Below are positions 1-8,278 of a stretch of DNA of 36,183 bases, piece after piece. The notes under the pieces are model-generated. The model worked only from the letters and a program-made list of their open reading frames with translations, did no database searches and had not been told where the DNA came from. The first letter of the stretch is position 1. Each line of letters opens with the position of its first letter. This stretch comes from Anaerolineae bacterium. Its GTDB lineage: Bacteria > Chloroflexota > Anaerolineae > Anaerolineales > Villigracilaceae. A program made the translations under genes and the position numbers. Where the stretch lies: the NCBI GenBank assembly GCA_017303655.1, contig JAFLCE010000040.1, positions 1 through 36,183 on the forward strand. The letters run 5' to 3'.

Positions 1-402
1 GGCAAACCATTTCTGGCGATCTGCCGCGGCGTACAAGTAATGAACGTTGCCCTCGGTGGTACGCTGTATACTCACATTCCCGACCAATTTAATACAACCC
101 TTGAACATAGTCAGGATGAATTCACGACTCTGGCTCACCCAGTAAACATAGATGAAGAATCGCGCATGGCGGAGATATTTGGTGAAACTTTATTACAGGT
201 CAATAGCCTGCATCATCAGGGATTAAAAGACGTCGCCTCTTCCTTGAAGGTGGTTGGTCATGCTCCAGACGGTATGATCGAAGCTGTGGAATTGCCCAAC
301 CATCCTTATGCCATGGGTGTGCAGTGGCACCCCGAATGGCTGACCGACCAACCCGTGATGCGCCGCCTCTTCAAATCCTTTGTGGATGCAACCAAGAAGT
401 AG
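1..402 (+). CDS. Gamma-glutamyl-gamma-aminobutyrate hydrolase-like peptidase C26 (3' part only)
   Basis: This is the C-terminal 133 codons of a class I glutamine amidotransferase-fold hydrolase; the frame is open from base 1, so the start lies upstream of the window. The nucleophile elbow is visible at once, with PFLAICRGVQ placing the catalytic Cys codon at bases 22-24, followed by NVALGGTLY, which is typical of peptidase C26. The rest of the triad is the HPEW motif in GVQWHPEW near the C-terminus, and HHQG is also conserved. Family members such as PuuD release GABA from gamma-glutamyl-GABA during putrescine breakdown, but the family also includes other gamma-glutamyl hydrolases, so the substrate is not certain. 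The next gene starts 9 bases downstream on the same strand, suggesting co-transcription. Confidence 0.9.
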   Translation, partial: GKPFLAICRGVQVMNVALGGTLYTHIPDQFNTTLEHSQDEFTTLAHPVNIDEESRMAEIFGETLLQVNSLHHQGLKDVASSLKVVGHAPDGMIEAVELPNHPYAMGVQWHPEWLTDQPVMRRLFKSFVDATKK

Positions 403-411
403 TATCGTTCC

Positions 412-870
412 ATGAATTTTCGTCAACGTTGGATGGAAAGGCTGATCAATTTTTATCCGCCGCTGGTTGGGGCAGGGATCCGCTCCCGCACCCTCGATGA
501 ACGGACGGTCGAAGTCGAAATGAAATTAACCGCTTTCAATGTAAATCTGGTTGGGGTACATTTCGGCGGCTCGCTGTACGCCATGTGCGACCCGTGGTTC
601 ATGTTGATCTTGATGCGCTTGCTTGGAAAAGATTATATCGTTTGGGATAAAGCCGCCAGCATTCAATTCAAGAAGCCCGGGCGCGGACGGGTTAAAGCGC
701 GGTTTCACATCCCGCCAGAACGAGTGGAAGAGATACGAAAAGATGTAGATGCGCACGGCAAGATTGAACCGGTCTTTTTCGTGGATGTGGTTGGCGAAGA
801 GGGTGAAGTCATTGTTAGCGTTGAAAAATTACTTTATGTGCGCAGAAAGAAACCTGCCCAACAGGTGTAA
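412..870 (+). CDS. DUF4442 domain-containing hotdog-fold protein (thioesterase-like)
   Basis: A 152-residue protein that matches the DUF4442 family along its whole length. Recognisable features are the FYPPLVGAGIR opening, the N-x-N-LVGVHFGGSLYAMCDPW core near residues 43-63, and DYIVWDKAASIQF followed by KPGRGRV around residues 75-95. DUF4442 proteins have the hotdog fold of acyl-CoA thioesterases; the acyl substrate is unknown. It lies 9 bases after the C26 peptidase gene and 2 bases before murI, so all three probably share one transcript. The start ATG at 412 has no strong Shine-Dalgarno sequence, but no other start gives a better family fit. Confidence 0.85.
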   Translation: MNFRQRWMERLINFYPPLVGAGIRSRTLDERTVEVEMKLTAFNVNLVGVHFGGSLYAMCDPWFMLILMRLLGKDYIVWDKAASIQFKKPGRGRVKARFHIPPERVEEIRKDVDAHGKIEPVFFVDVVGEEGEVIVSVEKLLYVRRKKPAQQV

Positions 871-872
871 TA

Positions 873-1691
873 ATGATGAATATGAATCCCATTGGTGTCT
901 TTGATTCTGGCGTGGGTGGGCTTTCGGTTCTACGTGAAATTCAGGCGTTGATGCCAAGTGAAAATATCATCTACTTCGGCGATCAGGGACACGTGCCGTA
1001 TGGTCCGCGCCCGATGGAGCAGATACAGGATTTTTCAGAGGGGATCACGCGCTATTTACTGGCTCAACACGCCAAGATCATCGTTGTGGCATGTAACACG
1101 GCTTCAGCGGCGGCATTGACCTATTTACGCCAGACTTTCCCAGATGTGCAATTTGTGGGTATGGAGCCAGCCGTCAAACCGGCAGTGGAGAAGACGCAGA
1201 CGGGTAAAGTGGGTGTTCTAGCAACCCCGGCAACATTTCAGGGTGCGTTGTACGTTTCTGTGGTGGAGCGCTTTGCGAATGGCGTGGAGTTGTTTCAGGA
1301 TACTTGTAGTGGACTTGTCCAGCAAATTGAAACGGGAAATTTGAATGGGGATGAAACTCGCAAGATTTTGGAAGATGCTCTTTATCCAATGATGGAAAAG
1401 AATATTGATACTGTTGTGTTGGGTTGTACTCATTATCCCTTTGTGATTCCGCTGATCGAAAAAATAGTTGGGGAAAAAGTTCGGGTGATAGACCCAGCTC
1501 CCGCAGTGGCGAAACAAGTCAAACGTCTGCTTGAGGCGGGCGGGATGATGAATCAGGATAAGCAGGATGGAAAAATCCGCTTCATCACATCAGGCAAAGC
1601 GGACTCGGTCAGATCCATCATTAAGGTTTTGTTGGGAGTCACCGGGGATGTTGAAGCGTTTACGTGGAAGAATGATCGCGAGATTCAATAA
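873..1691 (+). CDS. murI: Glutamate racemase
   Basis: A 272-residue cytoplasmic racemase converting L-glutamate to D-glutamate for peptidoglycan. It opens with the family signature IGVFDSGVGGLSVLRE (residues 7-22). The two catalytic cysteines are Cys74 in VACNTASA and Cys186 in VLGCTHYPF, and the length is normal for MurI. The first codons are ATG ATG AAT ATG, so the true start could be any of three nearby Met codons; I kept the first, 2 bases after the preceding stop. The last 32 bases overlap the 3' end of the convergent saccharopine dehydrogenase-like gene, so no independent terminator fits between them. Confidence 0.96.
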   Translation: MMNMNPIGVFDSGVGGLSVLREIQALMPSENIIYFGDQGHVPYGPRPMEQIQDFSEGITRYLLAQHAKIIVVACNTASAAALTYLRQTFPDVQFVGMEPAVKPAVEKTQTGKVGVLATPATFQGALYVSVVERFANGVELFQDTCSGLVQQIETGNLNGDETRKILEDALYPMMEKNIDTVVLGCTHYPFVIPLIEKIVGEKVRVIDPAPAVAKQVKRLLEAGGMMNQDKQDGKIRFITSGKADSVRSIIKVLLGVTGDVEAFTWKNDREIQ

Positions 1692-2766
1692 CCTCTGCAC
1701 CCATCATCTGCATATCATTGAATAACCGAATCGGCTCGGCGATGTGCCCCATCATGTGGACGCCGCATTTGCGCGCTGTGCCATCAAGATATTGACGCAA
1801 ATACGCGACAACGGGAATGGCAGTGAGTTCGTATCCATCGGGATGCGCGATTCGTACTTCGACCTGAGCTGGTTTGCCGTTCCTGTAGCCTTTTGCTTCC
1901 ACTTTGAGTGCCACAAGATAAGGCGGTTTCATTTTGCCCATTGCCCACCACATCAACTTGCCAAGCGGACGGATGCCGCGCTTGGGTGCGATCTTCAAGC
2001 CGATGAAAACCAGAGGTGTAATGATGAGGTCTGACAACCAGTTCGCGCCAGCGATGTAGAAGCCAGTTTCTTTCAGGGTTGGGAAAATTTCAGGGATGCT
2101 GCGTAGCTCTTCGAAGAACATCGAGGAGCCCGTGCGTTTTCCGATTTCATTTCCGAAATCGAATTCACGCATATTCCATGCCGATGGTTTGGTCCATGCG
2201 CCGTTTTTATAAATTTGAGCCTGATAGTCGAGAAAACCTTCCATGACCTCATCTACAGCTTCGGTGTAAGGCAAATCTTGCATATTGAGGAAGCCTGCTG
2301 TGACCGCCGATTCGAGCCCGTCTACTAATTTGGTCGCGGCATAACGGATGAGTGCGGCAGGTAAGCCGGGGTGATAACCCGCTTCTGTAATGAAGCATAG
2401 CCCTGCCTTTTGAATCTCCGCCTGCGCGGCATATAATGTTTTGAGTTTATTCGCTCCGAGTTGTACATCAAGATAATCTACACCTGCGTCGATACAGGCA
2501 CGAATCACTGTGTGGACTTGGTGGGTGGTCGGCGCAGCGACCAGACATAAAGTGACGCCTTGAAGTGCCTGGGTTAAGTTGTTACAACTGGATGCATCTG
2601 CCTGCCTGGCACTCGCGCGTGGATTATGCAGTTCGTTTACAAAGGCTTGGGCTTTTTCGATATTACGTCCTGCAATGACGATATCCGCTTCGGTATGAGC
2701 GAGAAGATGTTTTGCCAGAAATTTTCCAGTATAGCCATATCCGCCCAAAATTAAGATCGTAGCCAT
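1660..2766 (-). CDS. Saccharopine dehydrogenase-family NAD(P)-binding protein
   Basis: A 368-residue protein with an N-terminal Rossmann motif LILGGYGYTGK (residues 5-15), followed by IVIAGRN, as in saccharopine dehydrogenase NADP-binding domain proteins. Later segments (VDYLDVQLG, FITEAGYHPGLPAALIRY) also fit this family. Many members are not lysine-pathway enzymes but membrane-associated reductases of unknown or lipid-related substrates (for example trans-acting enoyl reductases), so the reaction cannot be given. It is the last gene of an operon with the deazaflavin-type oxidoreductase (2-base gap) and the methyltransferase. Its stop codon lies inside the 3' end of murI. Confidence 0.85.
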   Translation of the reverse strand: MATILILGGYGYTGKFLAKHLLAHTEADIVIAGRNIEKAQAFVNELHNPRASARQADASSCNNLTQALQGVTLCLVAAPTTHQVHTVIRACIDAGVDYLDVQLGANKLKTLYAAQAEIQKAGLCFITEAGYHPGLPAALIRYAATKLVDGLESAVTAGFLNMQDLPYTEAVDEVMEGFLDYQAQIYKNGAWTKPSAWNMREFDFGNEIGKRTGSSMFFEELRSIPEIFPTLKETGFYIAGANWLSDLIITPLVFIGLKIAPKRGIRPLGKLMWWAMGKMKPPYLVALKVEAKGYRNGKPAQVEVRIAHPDGYELTAIPVVAYLRQYLDGTARKCGVHMMGHIAEPIRLFNDMQMMGAEVIESRDHSST

Positions 2767-2768
2767 GT

Positions 2769-3245
2769 TTATCCTTTTCTTGGTTGAACTGCCAAGAGAG
2801 TCAGGTTTTTGCCAAGTGTACGCAGTTCTTCTTCGTCTTTAAATTTCATGCCGACCATTGCCATCACCGAACGAGTGTAGGCAGGTTTACGCCGAAAGAA
2901 TTGAACGAGCATTTCCCCGGTGTCGCCTTCGTTGAGGTTTTCTGCTTGGGCAGTGAATTTCCTTCTGCCCACCTGAGCCTCGAAGCGTGGATTGGCTTGA
3001 ATGTTTTTGAACCAATCCGCCTGTGAGCCGTAGGCGGCTTCGATGTAATATGTGTCTGTAGCTTTGTCATAATCCATTACGTCGACCAGGGTTTCGCGGC
3101 GTTTGCCGGTCTTTCTGCCTGTTGTGGTGAGCAGCATCCATTGCGCACCGATGAGACGTTCCCAGCCGCCAAAGCCAAGCTTGTGCATGAATAGCGGGAC
3201 TTTGAAGAAAAATCTCAAGAGTCCACTTGGGCGTTTTTCGAGCAT
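2769..3245 (-). CDS. Nitroreductase/deazaflavin (F420)-dependent oxidoreductase family protein
   Basis: A 158-residue protein of the DDN/FGD2-like split-barrel family. The hallmark is WMLLTTTGRKTGKRRETLV near the N-terminus, followed by a segment of the AAYGSQADWFKNIQANP type. In characterised relatives this fold binds the deazaflavin F420 and reduces quinones or other acceptors; some relatives bind flavin or haem, so cofactor use is inferred. The frame extends 30 codons further upstream, but that part lies inside the preceding methyltransferase gene in another frame. The ATG at 3243-3245 sits 1 base after that gene's stop and gives the normal family N-terminus, so I use it. Confidence 0.85.
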   Translation of the reverse strand: MLEKRPSGLLRFFFKVPLFMHKLGFGGWERLIGAQWMLLTTTGRKTGKRRETLVDVMDYDKATDTYYIEAAYGSQADWFKNIQANPRFEAQVGRRKFTAQAENLNEGDTGEMLVQFFRRKPAYTRSVMAMVGMKFKDEEELRTLGKNLTLLAVQPRKG

Positions 3246-3246
3246 A

Positions 3247-4011
3247 TTATTTTCCTGTAAACAAGAATTTGAAAAAATCCAAAATGTGGTTGGGGTAGGG
3301 AAAGAACGCGGGGACTTTCTTTCGGTATTCCGCATACTCTGGGATGCGTTCGAGTAGTTCTTTTTCTTCCACCAACCGCACCCAGCCGAAAAGTCCCAGT
3401 GGTAGGAATAATATAAAAGTGAGCGGATAAATACCCGCGTTGAGGAAAGCTAACCCGAAACATAGATAGATGGCAGCACCATAGATGGGATGACGCAGCG
3501 TTTTGTAAATACTTGAGTTGACCATTCTGCTTTCAGCAGGGAAATAGACATAGAGCATGGTGAGATTGTCCACACCAAAGGTTGCCACCGAGCGAAGCCA
3601 TAAGACTGCGCCGATGAAGACGTTAAACCAACCCAACCAGGTGAAGATATTGAGAATGGCAGGCTGGGTGAACTTGGGTCCGTTCATATAGGCGGTATGG
3701 GCGATGGCGGCAAAGATTAGCACCAGCCCGGGGATATTGAAGCGACCAAAGGCATAACGATAAGCGTCGTCGCCATGCGTTTCTATAATTTTTTTCTTTT
3801 GGGTAAAAAAGCGACTCAGTAGGAGGAATCCGAGTGCCATCACCACGATCTGGCTGTCTAGCGTCCAGGTGGGGATTTTGTCAGTGAGGATGAAATAGAT
3901 AGTAGTGAGAGTGAATATCCCAAGTGCGTATAGCGCGACCTTGAGTCTACCTCCCTGGGAATTAAGTTCAGGAACGTGCCAAGCTAAATTCTCAAAACCT
4001 TTGAGATGCAT
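3247..4011 (-). CDS. Isoprenylcysteine/phospholipid methyltransferase-family membrane protein
   Basis: A 254-residue polytopic membrane protein with about six hydrophobic segments. The C-terminal half carries the ICMT/PEMT signature: YKTLRHPIYGAAIY around residue 170, then a hydrophobic hairpin, then EEKELLERIPEYAEYRKKVPAFFP, the SAM-binding end of these methyltransferases. Bacterial members methylate small lipophilic or thiol substrates that are mostly unknown. A clear Shine-Dalgarno (aaggag on the minus strand) lies just upstream of the ATG, and a promoter-like pair of hexamers is in the 56-base gap before the CYTH gene stop. It therefore probably begins a three-gene operon with the oxidoreductase and saccharopine dehydrogenase-like genes. 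Confidence 0.85.
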   Translation of the reverse strand: MHLKGFENLAWHVPELNSQGGRLKVALYALGIFTLTTIYFILTDKIPTWTLDSQIVVMALGFLLLSRFFTQKKKIIETHGDDAYRYAFGRFNIPGLVLIFAAIAHTAYMNGPKFTQPAILNIFTWLGWFNVFIGAVLWLRSVATFGVDNLTMLYVYFPAESRMVNSSIYKTLRHPIYGAAIYLCFGLAFLNAGIYPLTFILFLPLGLFGWVRLVEEKELLERIPEYAEYRKKVPAFFPYPNHILDFFKFLFTGK

Positions 4012-4027
4012 GATGAACTCCTTTTTG

Positions 4028-4055
4028 AGTATAGCCCCTAGAACAGAAAAATCAA
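4028..4055 (-). promoter_or_regulatory. Putative sigma70-type promoter of the methyltransferase operon
   Basis: Read on the minus strand there is TTGATT (4050-4055) and TATACT (4028-4033) with 16 bases between, followed closely by aaggag and the ATG at 4011. The -35 matches the consensus at four of six positions and the -10 at five of six. It would start transcription within the short gap after the CYTH gene, giving the three downstream genes a supply independent of the long upstream gene cluster. Confidence 0.5.
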
Positions 4056-4067
4056 TTGACGATGCTC

Positions 4068-4676
4068 TTAATCTGCTGGGACGATACTCAAATCTTCCGC
4101 ATGAATTTGAAGTGATTCAAGCGCTTTAAAACTTAACTGATCTGGAGCCAGCTTGTACTTCGTAGAAATACGGTCAAATAGGACTAAATATCCCACGTTG
4201 ACGGTTGCTTCCCAGTTCAAATTGAGCAGGTCTGTCACTTCTTGCAATGCATTGATCTTCTCCCCTTCGATCTCAACAAAATTCCCGTAGGGCAGTTCAT
4301 CCAACATCACGTGTGTAGCGTTCAACTCATAGATGCTGCGATATTTTTCATAGAACGCTACTTGCACATAACCGAGCGCTTCTAAAAATTCTTTGGCGGC
4401 ATCGAAACTGCTTACCGAAAATTCGATCTCTCGGCGGCTAAGGACACCGTCAACGCGTTCCTCACTGGGACCTTTGAATGTGAATTTTGCTTCGGTATCA
4501 TTGCGTAGGCGCAGCACTTTGAATTCACGGCGCAGATCGCTGTTTGGGTTGTCGAAACGTAAATTCACTTCGTGAACTCGTGCCTGAATCAAATGCGCCT
4601 TCAACTCGCGAAGGCGCATTTCGACTCGCTGTAAATCTTTGACAAAAAATTTAACTTCGGTTTCTTGTCCGCTCAT
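4068..4676 (-). CDS. CYTH domain protein (class IV adenylate cyclase / triphosphatase fold)
   Basis: A 202-residue protein of the CYTH superfamily. The diagnostic ExExK motif is at the N-terminus (Glu5, Glu7, Lys9). Charged strands line the expected tunnel: FKVLRLR, AKFTFKG, SRREIEF and, late, LDELPYGNFVEIEGE. CYTH enzymes bind a triphosphate moiety with divalent metal and act either as CyaB-type adenylate cyclases or as (thiamine or inorganic) triphosphatases; sequence alone does not tell which. The length and the late FVEIEGE motif resemble CyaB-like class IV members. It begins 2 bases after the stop of the biotin carrier protein gene, so it is probably translated from the same transcript, although a functional link to the carboxylase is not known. 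Confidence 0.85.
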   Translation of the reverse strand: MSGQETEVKFFVKDLQRVEMRLRELKAHLIQARVHEVNLRFDNPNSDLRREFKVLRLRNDTEAKFTFKGPSEERVDGVLSRREIEFSVSSFDAAKEFLEALGYVQVAFYEKYRSIYELNATHVMLDELPYGNFVEIEGEKINALQEVTDLLNLNWEATVNVGYLVLFDRISTKYKLAPDQLSFKALESLQIHAEDLSIVPAD

Positions 4677-4678
4677 GG

Positions 4679-5176
4679 CTAATGGAGGTTGAGCAGGATC
4701 TGTTTTTGTTCGACGCTTTCACCAGCCTTAACCTTGATATGGCTGATGGTGCCATCGCGCGGAGACTTCAACTCGTTCTGCATCTTCATCGATTCGAGAA
4801 TGACCAACACCTGTCCTTTTTTGACTTCCTGCCCCTCACTTACTGAGATGGCAACTACCAGTCCTGGCATAGGTGCTTTGAGATGGAACTCGCCTCCTTC
4901 TACGACACCCCCGCCTGCCGCAGCTTTCAGACGCTTTTCCCGTTCATCCTCGACCTTTACCTGGAATTGCCGCCCGCGCAGCAAGACTTCCCAGTCTTCA
5001 TCACCTTGATAAACAAAGGACTCATACGATTTTCCATCAACGATCAGAGAATATACCGGCTGTCCGCTGACTGATTGAAAGTCCACTGGTAGAAGACGGT
5101 CGCCCACACGTACATGGCGCTCATCTACTACTTCGATCACAAATTCCTTACCGTCAATTGTTGTCACATATTTCAT
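4679..5176 (-). CDS. Biotin carboxyl carrier protein / biotin-transfer subunit of acyl-CoA carboxylase
   Basis: A 165-residue protein with a C-terminal biotinyl domain: APMPGLVVAISVSEGQEVKKGQ and then ESMKM, where Lys131 is the predicted biotinylated residue. The usual motif is AMKM or SMKM, so this is normal. The first 80 residues (VYSLIVDGKSYE, then WEVLLRGRQFQVKVED) look like the biotin-transfer part found in the alpha subunits of propionyl-CoA or methylcrotonyl-CoA carboxylases, not like the proline-rich linker of AccB. Together with the upstream biotin carboxylase (502 residues) it adds up to about 667 residues, the size of a fused PccA-type subunit. It would carry carboxybiotin from the biotin carboxylase to the carboxyltransferase. 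Confidence 0.9.
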   Translation of the reverse strand: MKYVTTIDGKEFVIEVVDERHVRVGDRLLPVDFQSVSGQPVYSLIVDGKSYESFVYQGDEDWEVLLRGRQFQVKVEDEREKRLKAAAGGGVVEGGEFHLKAPMPGLVVAISVSEGQEVKKGQVLVILESMKMQNELKSPRDGTISHIKVKAGESVEQKQILLNLH

Positions 5177-5199
5177 GTAGTTGCCTCAGTTGCATCGCA

Positions 5200-6708
5200 T
5201 TAGCGATGCATTCGTTCCCAACGCCCAACCCATTTCCAGTTGCTCGTATCACGTTCGTTGCCGCGGACAATTTGAGCGGCGTGTTCGGTCGCATCATGCG
5301 CCACCAGCGTGGCAAGGATGGCGGCGATCTCCGCTTGCGCGGCATCCACCTCGGAGGCGGTTTCCATCGAGAAGCGTTCTTCCACAAAACGTGTATCGAA
5401 CTGCCCAGCCATGAAGCGATGTGAATCCATCAGCGTTTGGTGGAAAGGAATATTTGTACGCACGCCTACGATGCGATATTCTTCCAATGCACGGCGCATG
5501 CGCAGAATAGCTTGTGCGCGTGTTTCGCCCCATACGATCAATTTGGCGATCATTGGATCATAGTACGGCGTGATCTCGAAGCCGGGGTACACACCAGTAT
5601 CCACACGCACGCCCGGACCGGTGGGCAGGATGCTATGTGTAATGCGCCCTGTCGATGGGATGAAGTTATTGAACGGGTCTTCTGCATTAACGCGGCATTC
5701 GATGGCATGCCCTTTAAACTTGACTTGATCCTGGGTGTAGCTCAACTGACGTCCACGTGCAATGCGAAGTTGTTCGGCAACAATATCGATGCCTGTGGTC
5801 ATCTCGGTAATGGGATGTTCCACTTGCAAGCGGGTGTTCATTTCGAGAAAGAAGAAGTTGCTGTCTTTGTCTACCAAAAATTCGATCGTGCCCGCATTGA
5901 CATAATCAACCGATTGAGCGGCTTTCACAGCAACACTGCCCATTTTTTCGCGCAGGGCTTCATCCAGGAAAGGGGAGGGTGCTTCTTCCACCAGCTTTTG
6001 GTGGCGGCGCTGAATGGAACATTCACGTTCACCCAGGTGAATGACATTGCCATGTGAATCGGCAATGATCTGGAATTCGATATGGCGCGCGCCTTCGACT
6101 AGTTTTTCGAGATAGACGTTTCCATCCCCGAAAGCGGATTCTGCCTCACGCCTCGCGGACTGGAGCAGGGTGGGCATTTCTTCTAGGCTGCGGACTTCTC
6201 TCATGCCTTTTCCGCCTCCACCCGCTGTCGCCTTGATAAGAAGCGGGAAGCCGACCGTCGGCGCAATGCGCAGCAAGTCATCATCCGTCATGTTGCCAAC
6301 ATCTTCTGTGCCGGGTACAACGGGTACACCAGCTTTGATGACTGTCGCGCGCGCCTTGCCTTTATCGCCCATCGCCGCAATGGAAGATGGTTTGGGACCG
6401 ATGAAGGCGATATCGAGATCGGCGCATTTCGCGGCGAAATCTTCGCGTTCGGCAAGGAAGCCGTATCCGGGATGAATAGCATCGGCGCCAGATTTTTTTG
6501 CGATGTCGAGAATTTTATCTGCCCGTAAATAAGATTCGCGGGATGGGGCGGGACCTAGTAAATAAGCTTCATCGGCATAGCGCACATGCAAGGCATTGCG
6601 GTCGGCTTCCGAAAAGACAGCCACGGTTTCAAGACCTAACTCACGGCAGGCACGGATAATGCGGACGGCGATCTCACCACGATTTGCGATCAATACTTTT
6701 TTGAACAT
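5200..6708 (-). CDS. accC: Biotin carboxylase subunit of an acyl-CoA carboxylase
   Basis: A 502-residue ATP-grasp enzyme that carboxylates biotin with bicarbonate and ATP. It starts with FKKVLIANRGEIAVRIIRAC, carries the glycine-rich ATP loop KATAGGGGKGMR near residue 165, the HIEFQIIAD and ERECSIQRRHQK segments, and the metal/catalytic loop EMNTRLQVEHPITE near residue 290. Beyond about residue 450 there is a tail that AccC lacks but alpha subunits of propionyl-CoA-type carboxylases have. The minus-strand aggaga Shine-Dalgarno precedes the ATG. It lies 19 bases after the carboxyltransferase gene and 23 bases before the carrier protein gene, so the three subunits are co-expressed. The symbol accC describes the activity; pccA-like is an equally fair name. 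Confidence 0.95.
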   Translation of the reverse strand: MFKKVLIANRGEIAVRIIRACRELGLETVAVFSEADRNALHVRYADEAYLLGPAPSRESYLRADKILDIAKKSGADAIHPGYGFLAEREDFAAKCADLDIAFIGPKPSSIAAMGDKGKARATVIKAGVPVVPGTEDVGNMTDDDLLRIAPTVGFPLLIKATAGGGGKGMREVRSLEEMPTLLQSARREAESAFGDGNVYLEKLVEGARHIEFQIIADSHGNVIHLGERECSIQRRHQKLVEEAPSPFLDEALREKMGSVAVKAAQSVDYVNAGTIEFLVDKDSNFFFLEMNTRLQVEHPITEMTTGIDIVAEQLRIARGRQLSYTQDQVKFKGHAIECRVNAEDPFNNFIPSTGRITHSILPTGPGVRVDTGVYPGFEITPYYDPMIAKLIVWGETRAQAILRMRRALEEYRIVGVRTNIPFHQTLMDSHRFMAGQFDTRFVEERFSMETASEVDAAQAEIAAILATLVAHDATEHAAQIVRGNERDTSNWKWVGRWERMHR

Positions 6709-6727
6709 GGGTTATCTCCTCTATCCC

Positions 6728-8278
6728 TTACAGCGGGATATTCCCATGTTTCTTGGCGGGGTTGCCATCGCGTTTATTGCTGAGCATTGCCAACGCATTG
6801 ATGAGGCGCGGACGAGTCTCTTTGGGCTCGATGACATCATCGATGTAACCACGCGAAGCTGCTACATAAGGATTGGCAAATTTTTCTTTGTACTCTGCAA
6901 CCAGTTCTGCTTTTCGTTGAATCGGGTCGGCTGCGTTTTCTAATTCTTTGCGGAAGATGATACTGACGGCGCCATCAGGTCCCATCACGGCGATCTCGGC
7001 TGTGGGCCAAGCGAGGTTCAAGTCGCTGCGGATGTGTTTGGAAGACATCACGCAATACGCGCCGCCGTATGCTTTGCGGGTGATGACCGTGAGTTTTGGT
7101 ACTGTTGCTTCACAGTAGGCGTACAGTAATTTTGCGCCGGAGCGAATTATGCCGTGATGTTCTTGGAACGTCCCAGGCAAGAAACCGGGCACATCTTCAA
7201 ATGTAATGATGGGAATATTGAAGGCATCACAGAAGCGCACAAAACGCGCTGCTTTTTCACTGGCGTCAATATCCAACACTCCTGCGAGGACAGCAGGTTG
7301 ATTGGCAACAATCCCTACGGAATGTCCGCCAAGGCGGGCAAAGCCGACCACGATGTTAGCGGCGTAATTCTCATGGATCTCATAAAAACTTCCGTCATCT
7401 ACAATCAGGTTGATGACATCCTTAATGTCGTACGGCTTGTTGGGGTCGCTGGGAATCAGGTTATTCAGCGCTTCATCCATTCGCAATGGATCGTCTGAGT
7501 TGGGGAACATGGGTGAATCTTCCATGTTATTTTGCGGAAGATAGGCAAGCAGTTTTCGGATCTGATAAAGGGTATCCGCTTCGCTATCGGCGGCGACATG
7601 GCAAACCCCTGATTTTTCCGAATGAACACTTGCGCCGCCAAGTTCTTCTTGAGTCACTTCTTCATGCGTCACAGTTTTAACCACATCTGGACCGGTGACG
7701 AACATGTACGAGGTGTTGCGAGTCATAAAAATAAAATCGGTAAGAGCGGGCGAATAAACGGCTCCGCCAGCGCAGGGTCCCATAATAGCGGATATCTGCG
7801 GAATAACGCCGGATGCCATGGTGTTGCGCAAGAAAATATCAGCATAGCCGCCCAAGGCAACTACACCTTCTTGAATACGTGCACCGCCTGAGTCGTTCAA
7901 CCCAATAACGGGCGCACCATTCTTCATGGCCATATCCATGATCTTGCAGATTTTTTCGGCATGTACTTCGCCAAGGCTGCCGCCAAAGACGGTGAAGTCC
8001 TGTGAATATACATAGACCAGTCTGCCGTCGATGGTGCCCCAGCCGGTAACGACCGAGTCGCTCATATATTTCTGTTCATCCAACCCGAAATCTGTGGTGC
8101 GATGGACAACGAACGGGTCCACTTCACGAAATGAGCCGCGATCCAATAGGAGGTCGAGACGTTCGCGTGCGGTCATACGCCCTTTTTTGTGCTGAGCGTC
8201 GATGCGGGCCTGCCCGCCACCAAGCCGCGACTGCGCCTTCAATTCATTCAGTTTCTGGTTTTTCGATGTTTCGTTCAT
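6728..8278 (-). CDS. pccB: Acyl-CoA carboxylase carboxyltransferase (propionyl-CoA carboxylase beta type)
   Basis: A 516-residue protein with the two crotonase-like halves of a biotin-dependent carboxyltransferase. N-terminal signs are the [15 protein letters not shown] segment, the oxyanion and CoA-binding segment [14 protein letters not shown], and [12 protein letters not shown]. In the second half there are [10 protein letters not shown] and a glycine-rich GGAYCVMSS motif, and it ends in KHGNIPL, typical of PccB. The enzyme moves the carboxyl group from biotin to propionyl-CoA (to methylmalonyl-CoA) and perhaps other short acyl-CoAs. Methylmalonyl-CoA decarboxylase alpha subunits are close relatives, but the adjacent biotin carboxylase favours a carboxylase. 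The start overlaps the end of the small membrane protein gene by 35 bases. Confidence 0.93.
   Translation of the reverse strand: MNETSKNQKLNELKAQSRLGGGQARIDAQHKKGRMTARERLDLLLDRGSFREVDPFVVHRTTDFGLDEQKYMSDSVVTGWGTIDGRLVYVYSQDFTVFGGSLGEVHAEKICKIMDMAMKNGAPVIGLNDSGGARIQEGVVALGGYADIFLRNTMASGVIPQISAIMGPCAGGAVYSPALTDFIFMTRNTSYMFVTGPDVVKTVTHEEVTQEELGGASVHSEKSGVCHVAADSEADTLYQIRKLLAYLPQNNMEDSPMFPNSDDPLRMDEALNNLIPSDPNKPYDIKDVINLIVDDGSFYEIHENYAANIVVGFARLGGHSVGIVANQPAVLAGVLDIDASEKAARFVRFCDAFNIPIITFEDVPGFLPGTFQEHHGIIRSGAKLLYAYCEATVPKLTVITRKAYGGAYCVMSSKHIRSDLNLAWPTAEIAVMGPDGAVSIIFRKELENAADPIQRKAELVAEYKEKFANPYVAASRGYIDDVIEPKETRPRLINALAMLSNKRDGNPAKKHGNIPL

Noticed and set aside
2769-3335. Longer oxidoreductase with 30 additional N-terminal residues
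   Set aside because: The extension is within the preceding methyltransferase gene in another frame and lacks family similarity; the internal ATG one base after that stop is preferred.
5437-6057. A 206-codon open frame on the plus strand opposite the biotin carboxylase
   Set aside because: It lies entirely opposite a confidently assigned gene, has no family features and no ribosome-binding site.
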